From Mycobacterium sp. 852002-10029_SCH5224772 (GTDB lineage Bacteria; Actinomycetota; Actinomycetes; Mycobacteriales; Mycobacteriaceae), in contig NZ_LZHT01000135.1 in NCBI RefSeq assembly GCF_001667315.1, positions 62,001 to 126,000 on the forward strand: a stretch of DNA of 64,000 nucleotides, written 5' to 3'. This document shows, in pieces, positions 1 through 7,699 of this stretch. A model generated the notes under the pieces. It was not told the origin of the DNA and searched no databases. It worked only from the letters and a program-made list of their open reading frames with translations. Position numbers and translations under genes: made by a program. The stretch's first letter is position 1. Every line of letters starts with the position of its first letter.

Positions 1-711
1 CATCAACTGCACCAGCGGCGCCCACGGCCACCACGGCACCGCCGCCCGGCCGGGCTCCCGCTCCATGGCGGCGACGAGCGCGTTGACACCAGTTTCGTTG
101 TCCACCATCAACATTGTGCTGTTCGACTTGGCCGTCATCTCCGACTCGATGTAACCGGGCTCGATGACAGAAACCTTGATGGGACCCTTGGCGTATTCGG
201 CGCGCAACGATTCGCCCAGTGAGCTCACGCCGGCCTTGCTCGCCGCGTACGCCGCCTTGACGCCCGGCACACCTTTGTTGCCGAGCACCGACGAAATCAG
301 TACCAGGTGGCCCGAACCGTTCTTGTTGAACATCTCCAGCGCGGTCTCGATCTGCACCAGCGCGGACACCAGGTTGGTCTCGATGGTCGCCTTGTTGGCC
401 CACAGCTTGCCGGAGCCGAGTTTGGCGCCCTTGCCGATACCCGCGTTGACGATGATCCGGTCGATGCCGCCCAGCTCGTCGCTGAGTTCGGCAAACACTT
501 TCGGGACGGCCTCGTGGTCGTTGACGTCCAGCGCGGCGACCGCGACGGTGATGCCCGGATGCTTCTGCGTCAGCTCGGCCTTGAGCTCATCGAGCCGGTC
601 GGTGCGACGGGCGCACAGTGCAAGGTCGCGGCCCTTGGCGGCGAAGCCGCGCGCCATGCCGGCGCCCAGCCCGGAGCTGGCACCCGTGATGAGGATCTTC
701 TGGCGAGTCAT
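1..711 (-). CDS. Short-chain dehydrogenase/reductase (SDR), 3' end outside window
   Basis: The minus-strand reading frame is open from an ATG at 711 to the left edge (237 codons), so the C-terminus is cut off. It is a classical SDR: nucleotide-binding TGASSGLG near residue 10, an NAG motif near residue 88, a catalytic serine in ISSVLG and a YAASK active-site pair further on. Such enzymes use NAD(P)H to interconvert alcohols and ketones in the cytosol; the substrate is not evident. By position it matches the Rv0945-type SDR (about 253 residues), so only a short tail should be missing. The next gene to the right is on the same strand after 42 bp and could be cotranscribed. Confidence 0.9.
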   Translation of the reverse strand, partial: MTRQKILITGASSGLGAGMARGFAAKGRDLALCARRTDRLDELKAELTQKHPGITVAVAALDVNDHEAVPKVFAELSDELGGIDRIIVNAGIGKGAKLGSGKLWANKATIETNLVSALVQIETALEMFNKNGSGHLVLISSVLGNKGVPGVKAAYAASKAGVSSLGESLRAEYAKGPIKVSVIEPGYIESEMTAKSNSTMLMVDNETGVNALVAAMEREPGRAAVPWWPWAPLVQLM

Positions 712-753
712 CGGGGCAGCATATCGACAGGTGTCAAGTCCGGAGTCGGGCGA

Positions 754-1617
754 CTACTTCAGCAAACGCGACATCCGCCGGTCGGCCAGGATTTTGCCCC
801 CGGTCTGACACGTCGGACAATATTGAAAAGACTTGTCCGCGAACGATACTTCGCGCACAGTGTCCCCGCACACCGGGCAGGGCAGCCCCGTGCGGGCGTG
901 CACGCGCAATCCGGAACGCTTCTCGCCTTTGAGCGTTGCCGCGCCCTGGCCGACGGAGCGGCTCACCGCGTCGGTGAGCACCGTGAGCATCGCGTCGTGC
1001 AGCGTGGCGAGCTGCTTCTCGGACAGCTTGCCGGCGGTGGCGAAGGGCGAGATCTTCGCGACGTGCAAAATCTCGTCGCTGTAGGCGTTGCCGATGCCGG
1101 CGATCACCTTCTGGTCAGTGATGACCGTCTTGATCCGGCCGGTGTTGCCGGCCAGAACGCGGGCCAGATCGTCGGGGCCGAGTTCCAGCGCGTCCGGCCC
1201 GAGGGCGGCGATCTGCGGGATCTGCTGCGGGTCACCGACCAGCCACACCGCCAGCCGCTTCTGAGTGCCGGCCTCGGTCAGATCGAAGCCGGGCGCCTCA
1301 CCGGGGGTGCCCAGGTGCACCCGCAGCGCAATCGGCCCCTTGCCGGGTCGCAGCGGCGCCGCAGCCAGCTTTTCGGACCACCGCAACCAGCCCGCCCGGG
1401 ACAAATGGGCAATCAAAAACAGATCGTCCGTCCGAAGCCCCAGGTATTTGCCCCAGCGGTCGGCCCCGACCACGGTCTGGCCGTGCAACGCGCTGACCGG
1501 CGGGTCGAACGTCTTCAGCACGGACAGGGCGGCGACATCGACCCGGCCGACGGGCAGGCCCACGGCGTGGCGCCGTAGATGGTCGACCAGCGCTTCGATC
1601 TCGGGCAGTTCGGGCAC
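754..1617 (-). CDS. Fpg/Nei-family DNA glycosylase (AP lyase), full length
   Basis: 287 residues from a GTG start at 1617, chosen because it puts the catalytic N-terminus (M)PELPE in place; the longer upstream frame has no family similarity. Fpg/Nei enzymes remove oxidised bases using Pro-2 as nucleophile and Glu-3. Visible features are PELPEIEAL at the start, a GKYLGL strand carrying the conserved lysine, the helix-two-turn-helix GIGNAYSDEIL, and a C-terminal zinc finger of two CxxC pairs (CPVC and CPTC). From memory, the M. tuberculosis counterpart (Rv0944, about 158 residues) lacks the N-terminal catalytic half, whereas this copy is complete. It starts 4 bp after the cobF stop, so the two form a tight operon. 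The damage preference (Fpg or Nei type) cannot be told from sequence alone. Confidence 0.88.
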   Translation of the reverse strand: MPELPEIEALVDHLRRHAVGLPVGRVDVAALSVLKTFDPPVSALHGQTVVGADRWGKYLGLRTDDLFLIAHLSRAGWLRWSEKLAAAPLRPGKGPIALRVHLGTPGEAPGFDLTEAGTQKRLAVWLVGDPQQIPQIAALGPDALELGPDDLARVLAGNTGRIKTVITDQKVIAGIGNAYSDEILHVAKISPFATAGKLSEKQLATLHDAMLTVLTDAVSRSVGQGAATLKGEKRSGLRVHARTGLPCPVCGDTVREVSFADKSFQYCPTCQTGGKILADRRMSRLLK

Positions 1618-1621
1618 GGTT

Positions 1622-2374
1622 TCAGTGTGCCGGTCGCAGCAAATAAGTGTCCATGATCCAGCCGTGTCGGGCGCGCGCTTCGGCTCGCAGCGCAACGATG
1701 CGGGGCCCCACCTGCCCGACCGTGCCCGCGATGAGCAGCTCGTCGTCGGTACCCAGGTAGGCGCCCCACCAGATTCGGGTCTCAGGCGGGCATACCTGAA
1801 AAGAACAGTCCGCGTCGAGCATCACGACGGCCGACCCGGCCAACCCATGCGCGCGCAACTGCCGGCCGGTGGTGATCAGAACGGGTTCACCGACCTCGTT
1901 GAGCGGGATGCGATGGCGGGCGGTCAACGCCTGCACCGCGGTGATGCCCGGGATCACGTCGAACGTGAAATCGACCTGTGCGGCCGCTGCCTTGATGGCA
2001 TCGAGGATGCGCAGGGTGCTGTCGTAGAGCGAGGGATCGCCCCAGGCCAAAAAGGCGCCGACGCCGTGCGGGCCCAGCTCGGCCGAGATGGCCTTGGCCC
2101 AGACCTGTGCGCGTGCGGCATGCCAATCGGCGACGGCATCGCGGTACTCGGCATCATCTGCGCGCTTGGGGTCGGGCAGCTCGACGAACCGGTAGCCCGG
2201 CTCGCGGATGAACCGGGTGCAGATCTCGCGTCGCAGCGCCACCAGGTCGCTCTTGCGCTCGCCCTTGTCCATCGCGAAAAACACCTGCGTGTCGTTGAGC
2301 GCCTCGATCGCCTGCACCGTCACGTAGTCGGGGTCCCCGGCGCCGATGCCGATGACGTGGATGTGCCGGCCCAA
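1622..2374 (-). CDS. cobF: Precorrin-6A synthase (deacetylating), CobF
   Basis: 250 residues from a TTG at 2374. The TTG is preceded at good spacing by AGGAGAG and yields LGRHIHVIGIGAGDPD, the family's N-terminus. CobF is the SAM-dependent C-1 methyltransferase of the aerobic cobalamin pathway, converting precorrin-5 to precorrin-6A with loss of acetate. Diagnostic segments are the SAM-binding GIGAGDPDYVT, the mid-protein GDPSLYDST and PGITAVQAL. The length matches the family. From memory, cobF is absent from the M. tuberculosis complex but present in other mycobacteria and M. canettii, which points to a non-tuberculous species. It is cotranscribed with the glycosylase downstream and divergent from the diiron oxygenase gene at 2503. 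Confidence 0.92.
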   Translation of the reverse strand: MGRHIHVIGIGAGDPDYVTVQAIEALNDTQVFFAMDKGERKSDLVALRREICTRFIREPGYRFVELPDPKRADDAEYRDAVADWHAARAQVWAKAISAELGPHGVGAFLAWGDPSLYDSTLRILDAIKAAAAQVDFTFDVIPGITAVQALTARHRIPLNEVGEPVLITTGRQLRAHGLAGSAVVMLDADCSFQVCPPETRIWWGAYLGTDDELLIAGTVGQVGPRIVALRAEARARHGWIMDTYLLRPAH

Positions 2375-2453
2375 TGAACTCTCCTGACTCGCGTCGCTGG
2401 TCAAACACCTTGCCGAATCGATACCGCAAAGGCCTAGTCGGGACCTGAAGTAC

Positions 2454-2474
2454 CCGGTACCATGGGTACTGTCT
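2454..2474 (+). promoter_or_regulatory. Shared promoter element of the diiron oxygenase genes, copy 1
   Basis: The element reads CCGGTACC, three bases, then GGTACTGTCT, and ends 28 bp before the ATG of the diiron oxygenase at 2503. With the bases before it, it also makes an inverted repeat (AGTACCC / GGGTACT). An element matching at all 18 fixed positions lies on the minus strand at 63437-63457, upstream of the second diiron oxygenase gene. It is probably an operator for a shared regulator, overlapping the promoter; the regulator cannot be named. Confidence 0.6.
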
Positions 2475-2502
2475 AAGCACCCAATGGAGGGACGCCAGCG
2501 CC

Positions 2503-3408
2503 ATGACCATTCCGGTGAAGCCAATCGGGCCGAGTCGTGAAGAGTTCTCGGAGCGGTTGCTGAAGGGTTCGGTCAAGAAGTCCTATGAGCCCGTCGTCGA
2601 TATCGATTGGGACGCCCCGCTGGACCCGGACAAGTTCTATCTGCCGCCGCGGCTGGTGTCGCTCTACGGCACCCCCATGTGGGACGAGATGACCCGCGAA
2701 CAGCAGATCGAGCTGTCCCGCCAGGAGTTGGTCAACACGCTCTCAGCCGGGATCTGGTTTGAGAACATGCTCAACCAATCGCTGCTGCGCACCATCCTGC
2801 ACGAAGACCCGACCAGTAAGTCGACGCACTACAAACTGACCGAATTGGGCGACGAGACGCGGCACATGGTCATGTTCGGCAAGGCCATCGAGCGCATCGG
2901 CGCAAAGCCGGTGCGCCCCCGGCTGTTTCACCGGATGATCATCAACGCGCTTCCGCTGGCTTTTCAGCGCGGCTCGATGCTGTGGGTGGCCGCCCTGATC
3001 GGTGAGGAAATCTTCGACTCGCTGCAGCGGCAGATGATGGACGACCCCGAACTCCAGCCAATCATTCAGCGGCTCATGCGTATTCACGTGACCGAAGAGG
3101 CGCGCCACATCCAATTCGCGCGCGACGGCGCGCGCAAACGCGTGGCCGAAATGCCCCGGTTCAACCGCTGGTTCATGGCCAACATCAACGGGGTGGGCGG
3201 CTACTTCTTCAACTATCTGTTCAGCAACCCGGTCCCTTATGCGCGAACGGGTCTCGACCCGCAGCGGGCCCGAAGGATTGCGCGCACCAGCATGCATCGC
3301 CGCGACATTCAGGTTGCCGGGTTCGCGCCGCTGGCCGCGTTTTTGACCGAGGTGGGCCTGATGGGACGCCTCGCCCGCCGCGGCTGGAAGCGCAGCAGGT
3401 TTCTGTGA
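2503..3408 (+). CDS. AurF-type non-heme diiron oxygenase (first paralogue)
   Basis: 301 residues with the four-helix diiron ligand set: a Glu in WFENML near residue 86, an ExxH in GDETRHMVMF, a Glu in IGEEIF and a second ExxH in TEEARHIQF near residue 205. This is the p-aminobenzoate N-oxygenase (AurF)/DUF3066-like oxygenase fold, which activates O2 at two irons; the substrate here is unknown. A GGAGG precedes the ATG. Its last 4 bp overlap the start of the flavoprotein at 3405 (GTGA), so translation is probably coupled and the flavoprotein may be a functional partner. A paralogue (Rv0885-like) sits at 62366-63391 under a nearly identical promoter element. I do not recall this copy at the same place in M. 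tuberculosis. Confidence 0.82.
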   Translation: MTIPVKPIGPSREEFSERLLKGSVKKSYEPVVDIDWDAPLDPDKFYLPPRLVSLYGTPMWDEMTREQQIELSRQELVNTLSAGIWFENMLNQSLLRTILHEDPTSKSTHYKLTELGDETRHMVMFGKAIERIGAKPVRPRLFHRMIINALPLAFQRGSMLWVAALIGEEIFDSLQRQMMDDPELQPIIQRLMRIHVTEEARHIQFARDGARKRVAEMPRFNRWFMANINGVGGYFFNYLFSNPVPYARTGLDPQRARRIARTSMHRRDIQVAGFAPLAAFLTEVGLMGRLARRGWKRSRFL

Positions 3409-4640
3409 CGCAGCCGCGTGCTGGCGGCGAATCCCGCTGCCACATCGCCATTGTCGGCGCGGCGGGCGGCGGTCAGAGCGCCCGCGACGCCTTGGTAGGC
3501 GCCGGGTTCACCGACCTGGTCCTGCTCGACCCGCCCGACCGGGACGTCGTCACTTCGCGGTTCGACGATGACACCGACACCTGGCTGTTGACGACGGCCG
3601 GTGGCGAGATCGTTCGGGCCGATGTGGTCGTCGCCCCCGGCCGAGGCGTCTACGTTCCGTGGCTACCGCGCACCGTCGGGCGTGACGAGTTTCGCGGCGA
3701 GTCGTTTCACGCCGCGGCATGGGATCCGGCCTTCGACCCGTCCGGCAAACGCATCGCGGTCATCGGCACCGACGCCACGGCCGGCCACCACCTCGGTCGG
3801 CTCACCGAAGCGGCGGCATCCGTCACCGTCTTTCCCCACGCGCCGCGTCGCGTTGTCACCGAAGTGCCGCTGTGGACAACCCGCGCCACACGCTGGCTGC
3901 GGCGCCGCGCCCGAGCGAACGCGCCGCGTCCGTCGGTGGGGATCGCTTCGTCCCCCATCTCGGCGGTGACGGCGTCAGGAGTGCGCACCGGCGATGGCGT
4001 CCACCATCGCGTCGACGCCATCATCTACGGCACCGGATTCTCGATCTCCGATCACGTCGCCGATGAGATGCTGACCGGCGCGGGCGGGCTGCCCCTCCGC
4101 CAGGCCTGGCACGACGGCATGGAACCGTTCTGCGGGGTGGCGGTGCGCGGATTTCCCAACTACTTCTTCATCGCCGGACCCGATCCCGGCGCGCAAGCCC
4201 GCTACATCGTCGAGTGCCTGAAACTCATGAAGCGCACCGGCAGCCGCCGCATCGAGGTGCGTGCCAGCAGCCAGCATGTCTTCAACGAACGCGCCCAACT
4301 GCGGCCGGACGAACCCCCACCGGTGGCGTCCGCCTTCGACCTTTCGGCCAGCGTGCCCGCCGGTGATGACACCTACGACGGCGCCGCGACACTGGAGATC
4401 GCCGGCAACCGCCATCCGGTGCGGGTCCGGCTCAAGGGCCATTTGGACCCGATCGACGGGCGCTACCACTGGCAGGGAACGGTCTTTGGCTCGCCAGCCG
4501 ACGACCTCAAACAAGCGCGGAATGCCACGCTGACGGTGGGTCAGCGCAGCGCGCCGGCGCGCATTGTCGAAGCGACACCCTGGGGCACGCACTCGGTCGC
4601 CGGCATGGGCGCTCCCCCGTACACGCTGAGCACCGGGTGA
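3405..4640 (+). CDS. FAD-dependent monooxygenase-like protein with C-terminal DUF4873
   Basis: 411 residues from a GTG overlapping the preceding stop by 4 bp. Residues about 12-290 form a flavin-containing monooxygenase-like fold with two Rossmann stretches (IAIVGAAGGG near the N-terminus, IAVIGTDATAGHH near 115-130) and FMO-like IIYGTGF and GFPNYFFIAGPDPG. The first glycine motif is irregular (GAAGGGQ rather than GxGxxG), so FAD binding may be weakened. Residues about 310-410 match the DUF4873 module often fused to such proteins. It resembles the Rv0943c monooxygenase but is longer. Overlap with the diiron oxygenase suggests they act together, perhaps with this protein supplying electrons; that is inference. 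Confidence 0.75.
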   Translation: MTQPRAGGESRCHIAIVGAAGGGQSARDALVGAGFTDLVLLDPPDRDVVTSRFDDDTDTWLLTTAGGEIVRADVVVAPGRGVYVPWLPRTVGRDEFRGESFHAAAWDPAFDPSGKRIAVIGTDATAGHHLGRLTEAAASVTVFPHAPRRVVTEVPLWTTRATRWLRRRARANAPRPSVGIASSPISAVTASGVRTGDGVHHRVDAIIYGTGFSISDHVADEMLTGAGGLPLRQAWHDGMEPFCGVAVRGFPNYFFIAGPDPGAQARYIVECLKLMKRTGSRRIEVRASSQHVFNERAQLRPDEPPPVASAFDLSASVPAGDDTYDGAATLEIAGNRHPVRVRLKGHLDPIDGRYHWQGTVFGSPADDLKQARNATLTVGQRSAPARIVEATPWGTHSVAGMGAPPYTLSTG

Positions 4641-4998
4641 ACTGGCACCGGCACCGCGTCGTCGGCTGACGCCGGCCAGCACGTTTCTGCAGGAAATGAC
4701 CTATTTATCGGCCATACCAGAAAGTTTGGCCACGCTCACCGCGTGGTAACCCCGAGGAAAGCGCGTGCTGGGCAATGAACTCCATGGCGCGTTCGGGGCG
4801 GATGCGAATCGGCGTCTCGACGGGCACCGAGGGGGCGCATGATCATTCATTGCGGGACTGCGGCATGAGTCCGGGGGGATCCCGATTGCAGCCTGCTGCT
4901 TGTCGCTGCATCGAGGCCGGTCGGTCGCGAACTAGACTTTTACCGCTGAGGGCGGATACTCAAGCAGTCGGCCCGGCAGAACACACAAGGAGCGGGAA
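4641..4998 (+). other. Intergenic region, no gene seen
   Basis: This 358-bp spacer has short A+T-rich patches near 4695-4725 and no open frame with a convincing start. Its right end must carry the promoter of the STAS gene. A TANNNT hexamer (TAGACT) near 4934 and the strong AAGGAG ribosome site at 4987-4992 are the only signals I can point to. Confidence 0.5.
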
Positions 4999-5031
4999 AT
5001 GAAACCGGACGTCCCGATCGAGCTGGGATGA
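4999..5031 (+). CDS. 10-codon leader ORF coupled to the STAS gene
   Basis: ATG at 4999 follows a strong AAGGAG ribosome-binding site with 6-nt spacing and encodes the decapeptide MKPDVPIELG. Its TGA (5029-5031) overlaps the ATG of the STAS+ATPase gene at 5028 as ATGA. The downstream gene lacks its own good ribosome site at that distance, so the arrangement looks like translational coupling through a leader peptide. The peptide has no repeated codon typical of an amino-acid attenuator. Alternatively it is the original N-terminus of the big gene separated by a frameshift. Confidence 0.55.
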   Translation: MKPDVPIELG

Positions 5032-5792
5032 GCCCGGTGGCTGAGTCGGCCAGCTCGTTGGCCGTCGCGACGCGGACGGATGACTCCATAGCCGTTCTGA
5101 CCGTCGATGGTGTGCTTGACGGCGCCAACTCCAGCGCACTGCGCGACCGCCTCATCAAGGCGACGTCGAACGGGGCCTCCGCCGTCATCGTCAACGTCTC
5201 CGGGCTCAAGCTGAACGCCGAACCTGCATGGTCGACGTTCATGGGCGCCTACTGGCAGATCGGCAGCGCAGCCCACGTTCCGATCGTGTTCGTCTGCACC
5301 AACCGGTCGGCCCGCGAGGAGATCAACCGCAGCGGTATCGCCCATTTCATGCCGGTGTATTCCAGCGAGAAGGCGGCGATCAAGGCGCTCGGCCAAAACG
5401 GCCGTCGCGCCGTACCGCGTGCCGATGCCCAGTTGCCCGCCGATCTGACCAGCCTGCGCGAGTCGCGGCGCCTGGTCCGCGAGTGGCTCACCACGTGGTC
5501 GCAGGCCAAGCTCATCCCCGTCGCCCTGGTCGTCGTCAACGTGTTCGTGGAGAACGTGCTGGAGCACACCGCCAGCGTCCCGGCGATGCGGATCGAGGCG
5601 CAGGGCACGGCGGCGACCATCGCGGTGTCCGACGCCAGCAACACGCCCGCCGTGCGGCTTCCGTCCCCGCCGAAGGGCATCGACGTGTCCGGCCTGGCGA
5701 TCGTCGAGGCGCTGTCGCGGGCGTGGGGCAGCACGCCGACATCGTCGGGCAAGACGGTGTGGGCGGTCATCGGCCCCGAAAACCAGCTGTAA
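5028..5792 (+). CDS. STAS domain + HATPase_c regulator (anti-sigma antagonist/kinase fusion)
   Basis: 254 residues. Residues about 15-110 are a STAS (anti-anti-sigma, SpoIIAA-like) domain: VLTVDGVLDGANSSALRDRL, then the IVNVSGLKLN strand. Residues about 130-250 look like a GHKL/HATPase_c domain of the serine anti-sigma kinase class, with NVFVENVLEHT as the N-box and a DVSGLAIVEALS stretch in place of the G-box. It is therefore a fused antagonist and kinase of a partner-switching system, probably cytosolic. The serine usually phosphorylated in STAS domains is not obvious: the loop reads LNAEPAWST. It corresponds by position to Rv0941c. No sigma factor is encoded nearby, so its target is unknown. 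Confidence 0.72.
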   Translation: MSPVAESASSLAVATRTDDSIAVLTVDGVLDGANSSALRDRLIKATSNGASAVIVNVSGLKLNAEPAWSTFMGAYWQIGSAAHVPIVFVCTNRSAREEINRSGIAHFMPVYSSEKAAIKALGQNGRRAVPRADAQLPADLTSLRESRRLVREWLTTWSQAKLIPVALVVVNVFVENVLEHTASVPAMRIEAQGTAATIAVSDASNTPAVRLPSPPKGIDVSGLAIVEALSRAWGSTPTSSGKTVWAVIGPENQL

Positions 5793-5797
5793 CGCGT

Positions 5798-5811
5798 TCC
5801 AACCGGTTCTA
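5798..5811 (+). promoter_or_regulatory. KstR-type operator, distal
   Basis: TCCAACCGGTTCTA fits TnnAACnnGTTnnA, the consensus of KstR, the TetR repressor of cholesterol catabolism in actinobacteria. It lies just after the STAS gene stop and 44 bp upstream of a second, better match, a two-box layout in front of the LLM oxidoreductase gene. Confidence 0.6.
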
Positions 5812-5841
5812 GGCGCACCAATCTGCCGGTTGTGCTGAAAC

Positions 5842-5855
5842 TAGAACACGTTCTA
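5842..5855 (+). promoter_or_regulatory. KstR-type operator, proximal
   Basis: TAGAACACGTTCTA is a perfect 14-bp palindrome matching the KstR consensus TnnAACnnGTTnnA, placed 36 bp before the GTG start of the LLM oxidoreductase at 5892. Its presence argues that the longer in-frame start at 5832 is not used, because the operator would lie inside the gene. Confidence 0.8.
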
Positions 5856-5891
5856 ATGTCGTGTGACGACCCCTCCAGGAAGGCAGATGAC

Positions 5892-6758
5892 GTGCGGTTT
5901 ACCTACGCAGAGGCGATGACTGACTTTCGGTTCTACATCCCGCTGGCCAAGGCCGCCGAGGCCGCCGGCTACGACGCCATGACGATCGCCGACAGCATCG
6001 CCTATCCCTTCGAATCCGACTCGAAGTACCCCTACACCCCCGACGGCAACCGCGAGTTCCTGGACGGCAAGGAGTTCATCGAAACCTTTGTGCTCACATC
6101 GGCATTGGGCGCGGTCACCTCGAAGCTTCGGTTCAACTTCTTCGTCCTCAAGCTGCCCATCCGGCCGCCGGCGTTGGTGGCCAAGCAAATTGGGTCGCTG
6201 GCGGCGATGACCGACAACCGAGTGGGTTTCGGCGTCGGTACCAGCCCGTGGCCTGAGGACTACGAATTGCTGGGAGTCCCTTTCGCCAAGCGGGGCAAGC
6301 GGATGGACGAATGCATCGAGATCATCCAGGGCCTCACCTCGGGTGACTACTTCGAATTCCACGGCGAGTTCTACGACATCCCCAAGACCAAGATGACACC
6401 GGCTCCGACCAAACCCGTCCCGATCCTGATCGGCGGTCACGCCGACGCGGCGCTGCGGCGCGCGGCCCGGTTGGACGGCTGGATGCACGGCGGCGGCGAC
6501 CCCGAGGAACTCGACCACCTCCTTGCCAAGCTGAAGAAATTCCGCGAGGAGGCAGGCAAGACCGGGCCGTTCGAGATCCACGTCATCTCTGCCGACGCCT
6601 ACACCGCCGACGGCATCAAACGGCTCGAAGACAAGGGCGTCACGGACGTCATCGTGGGCTTCCGCATCCCCTACATCAAGGGAAATGACACCGAGCCGTT
6701 AGAGAGCAAGATCCGCAACCTGGAGATGTTCGCGGAGAACGTGATCGCGAAGCTTTAG
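5892..6758 (+). CDS. LLM-class F420/flavin-dependent oxidoreductase (Rv0940c-like), KstR-box gene
   Basis: 288 residues from GTG 5892, preceded by AGGAAGG eight bases upstream and downstream of both KstR boxes; an ATG at 5832 in frame is rejected for that reason. The protein is a luciferase-like TIM barrel: LAKAAEAAGYDAMTIADS at the N-terminus, LRFNFFVLKLPIRPP, then VGFGVGTSPWPEDYELLGV and PILIGGHADAALRRAARLDGW, typical of F420-dependent members. It would catalyse a hydride-transfer reaction; the substrate is unknown. The operators place it in the cholesterol/lipid-catabolism regulon by inference. It converges on the crotonase gene. Confidence 0.85.
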   Translation: MRFTYAEAMTDFRFYIPLAKAAEAAGYDAMTIADSIAYPFESDSKYPYTPDGNREFLDGKEFIETFVLTSALGAVTSKLRFNFFVLKLPIRPPALVAKQIGSLAAMTDNRVGFGVGTSPWPEDYELLGVPFAKRGKRMDECIEIIQGLTSGDYFEFHGEFYDIPKTKMTPAPTKPVPILIGGHADAALRRAARLDGWMHGGGDPEELDHLLAKLKKFREEAGKTGPFEIHVISADAYTADGIKRLEDKGVTDVIVGFRIPYIKGNDTEPLESKIRNLEMFAENVIAKL

Positions 6759-6770
6759 CGGCGGTCGCAA

Positions 6771-6787
6771 GCGCGGCGAAGCCGCGC
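6771..6787. terminator. Short G+C-rich hairpin between convergent genes
   Basis: GCGCGGC and GCCGCGC pair perfectly around a GAA loop, 13 bp after the LLM oxidoreductase stop and 44 bp before the end of the convergent crotonase gene. It has no U-run, as is common for mycobacterial terminators. Confidence 0.5.
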
Positions 6788-6830
6788 GGAGCGGGCCGCC
6801 GCCATCGAACTAGCGGCGGTCGCTATCTCG

Positions 6831-7637
6831 TCACAGCGGATCCCATCGCGGCGCGCGTTTCTCTTGGTGAGCCTTGGCGGCCTCGACCGGGTTGTTGGTG
6901 AAGCCGGTGAGGATCTGGGTGCGGTTCTCGATCTCGATGGCATGGCGCAGGCTGGGCGCGTCCAGCGCCGCGTTGAGCCCAATCTTGGTCTGCCACACGC
7001 CATAAGCGTTGTTCTGGGTGATCGAGCGGGCCAGCGTGAGCGCGGCGGGCATCAGGTCGTCGGGCGCGACTACCTCATGCACCAGTTTGATGCGGTAGGC
7101 CTCGGCCGCGTCGATGATGCGACCGGTGAGCATGAGTTCGCGTGCTACCCCGGCGCCCACGATTTTCGGCAGCAGGTAGCTGGTGCCCATGTCCATCGAC
7201 GAGAAGCCGGCCTTGATGAACACCGAGCCGAACCGGGCCTGATCCGAGGCGACCCGGATATCGCTGACCAACGTGAACGCCAGGCCACCGCCGACGGCGA
7301 CACCGTTGACGGCGGCGATCACCGGGATGTCGAGTTCGTAGATCCGGGTGTAGAGGTTGGCCAGCCGGACCTGAGCGTCGTAGTTGACCTTGAACGCCGG
7401 GGTAGTCGGCTTGTTCTGCGTCCAGGGCTGCCCGGTGCCGCTCAAATCGGCGCCGGCGCAGAACCCACGCCCGGCGCCGGTCAGGATCGCCACCCTGAAC
7501 TCGCCTGTGCTGAGCGTGTCCAAGGCGTCATCGACGCCGTCGATCAACGATCCATCGATGGCGTTGAGGCGTTCGGGCCGGTTCAGGGTGATGCAGGCGA
7601 TGTTGTCCTCGAGGGTTTCGAGTTTCACTGAAGGCAT
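6831..7637 (-). CDS. Crotonase-fold protein (enoyl-CoA hydratase-like), catalytic glutamates absent
   Basis: 268 residues. The ATG at 7637 is preceded by TACGGT plus six bases, a typical leaderless -10, which supports this start over the longer frame. The fold is crotonase: ITLNRPERLNAID, oxyanion-loop AGADLSG, GVAVGGGLAFTLVSD and YRIKLVHEVV. Aligned to the hydratase family, the first catalytic Glu (in GGGCEL) is Ala and the second (in PE..LG) is a hydrophobic residue, so ordinary hydratase activity is unlikely. It could be another crotonase (isomerase, hydrolase) or a CoA-ester binder. Lipid-catabolism neighbours fit acyl-CoA metabolism. Confidence 0.82.
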   Translation of the reverse strand: MPSVKLETLEDNIACITLNRPERLNAIDGSLIDGVDDALDTLSTGEFRVAILTGAGRGFCAGADLSGTGQPWTQNKPTTPAFKVNYDAQVRLANLYTRIYELDIPVIAAVNGVAVGGGLAFTLVSDIRVASDQARFGSVFIKAGFSSMDMGTSYLLPKIVGAGVARELMLTGRIIDAAEAYRIKLVHEVVAPDDLMPAALTLARSITQNNAYGVWQTKIGLNAALDAPSLRHAIEIENRTQILTGFTNNPVEAAKAHQEKRAPRWDPL

Positions 7638-7699
7638 ACCGAGACCGTAGGCGACCGACCGGGCATACCGTGGTTTGGCCACACATCGAAGGAGCAGCC

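Noticed and set aside
307..1578. Long plus-strand frame opposite the SDR and glycosylase genes
   Set aside because: It mirrors the real minus-strand genes; no family features and highly biased, Arg/Gln/Val-rich composition typical of shadow frames in G+C-rich DNA.
5832..5891. Longer N-terminus of the KstR-box LLM gene from ATG 5832
   Set aside because: It would put the operator inside the gene, and a good ribosome site precedes GTG 5892.
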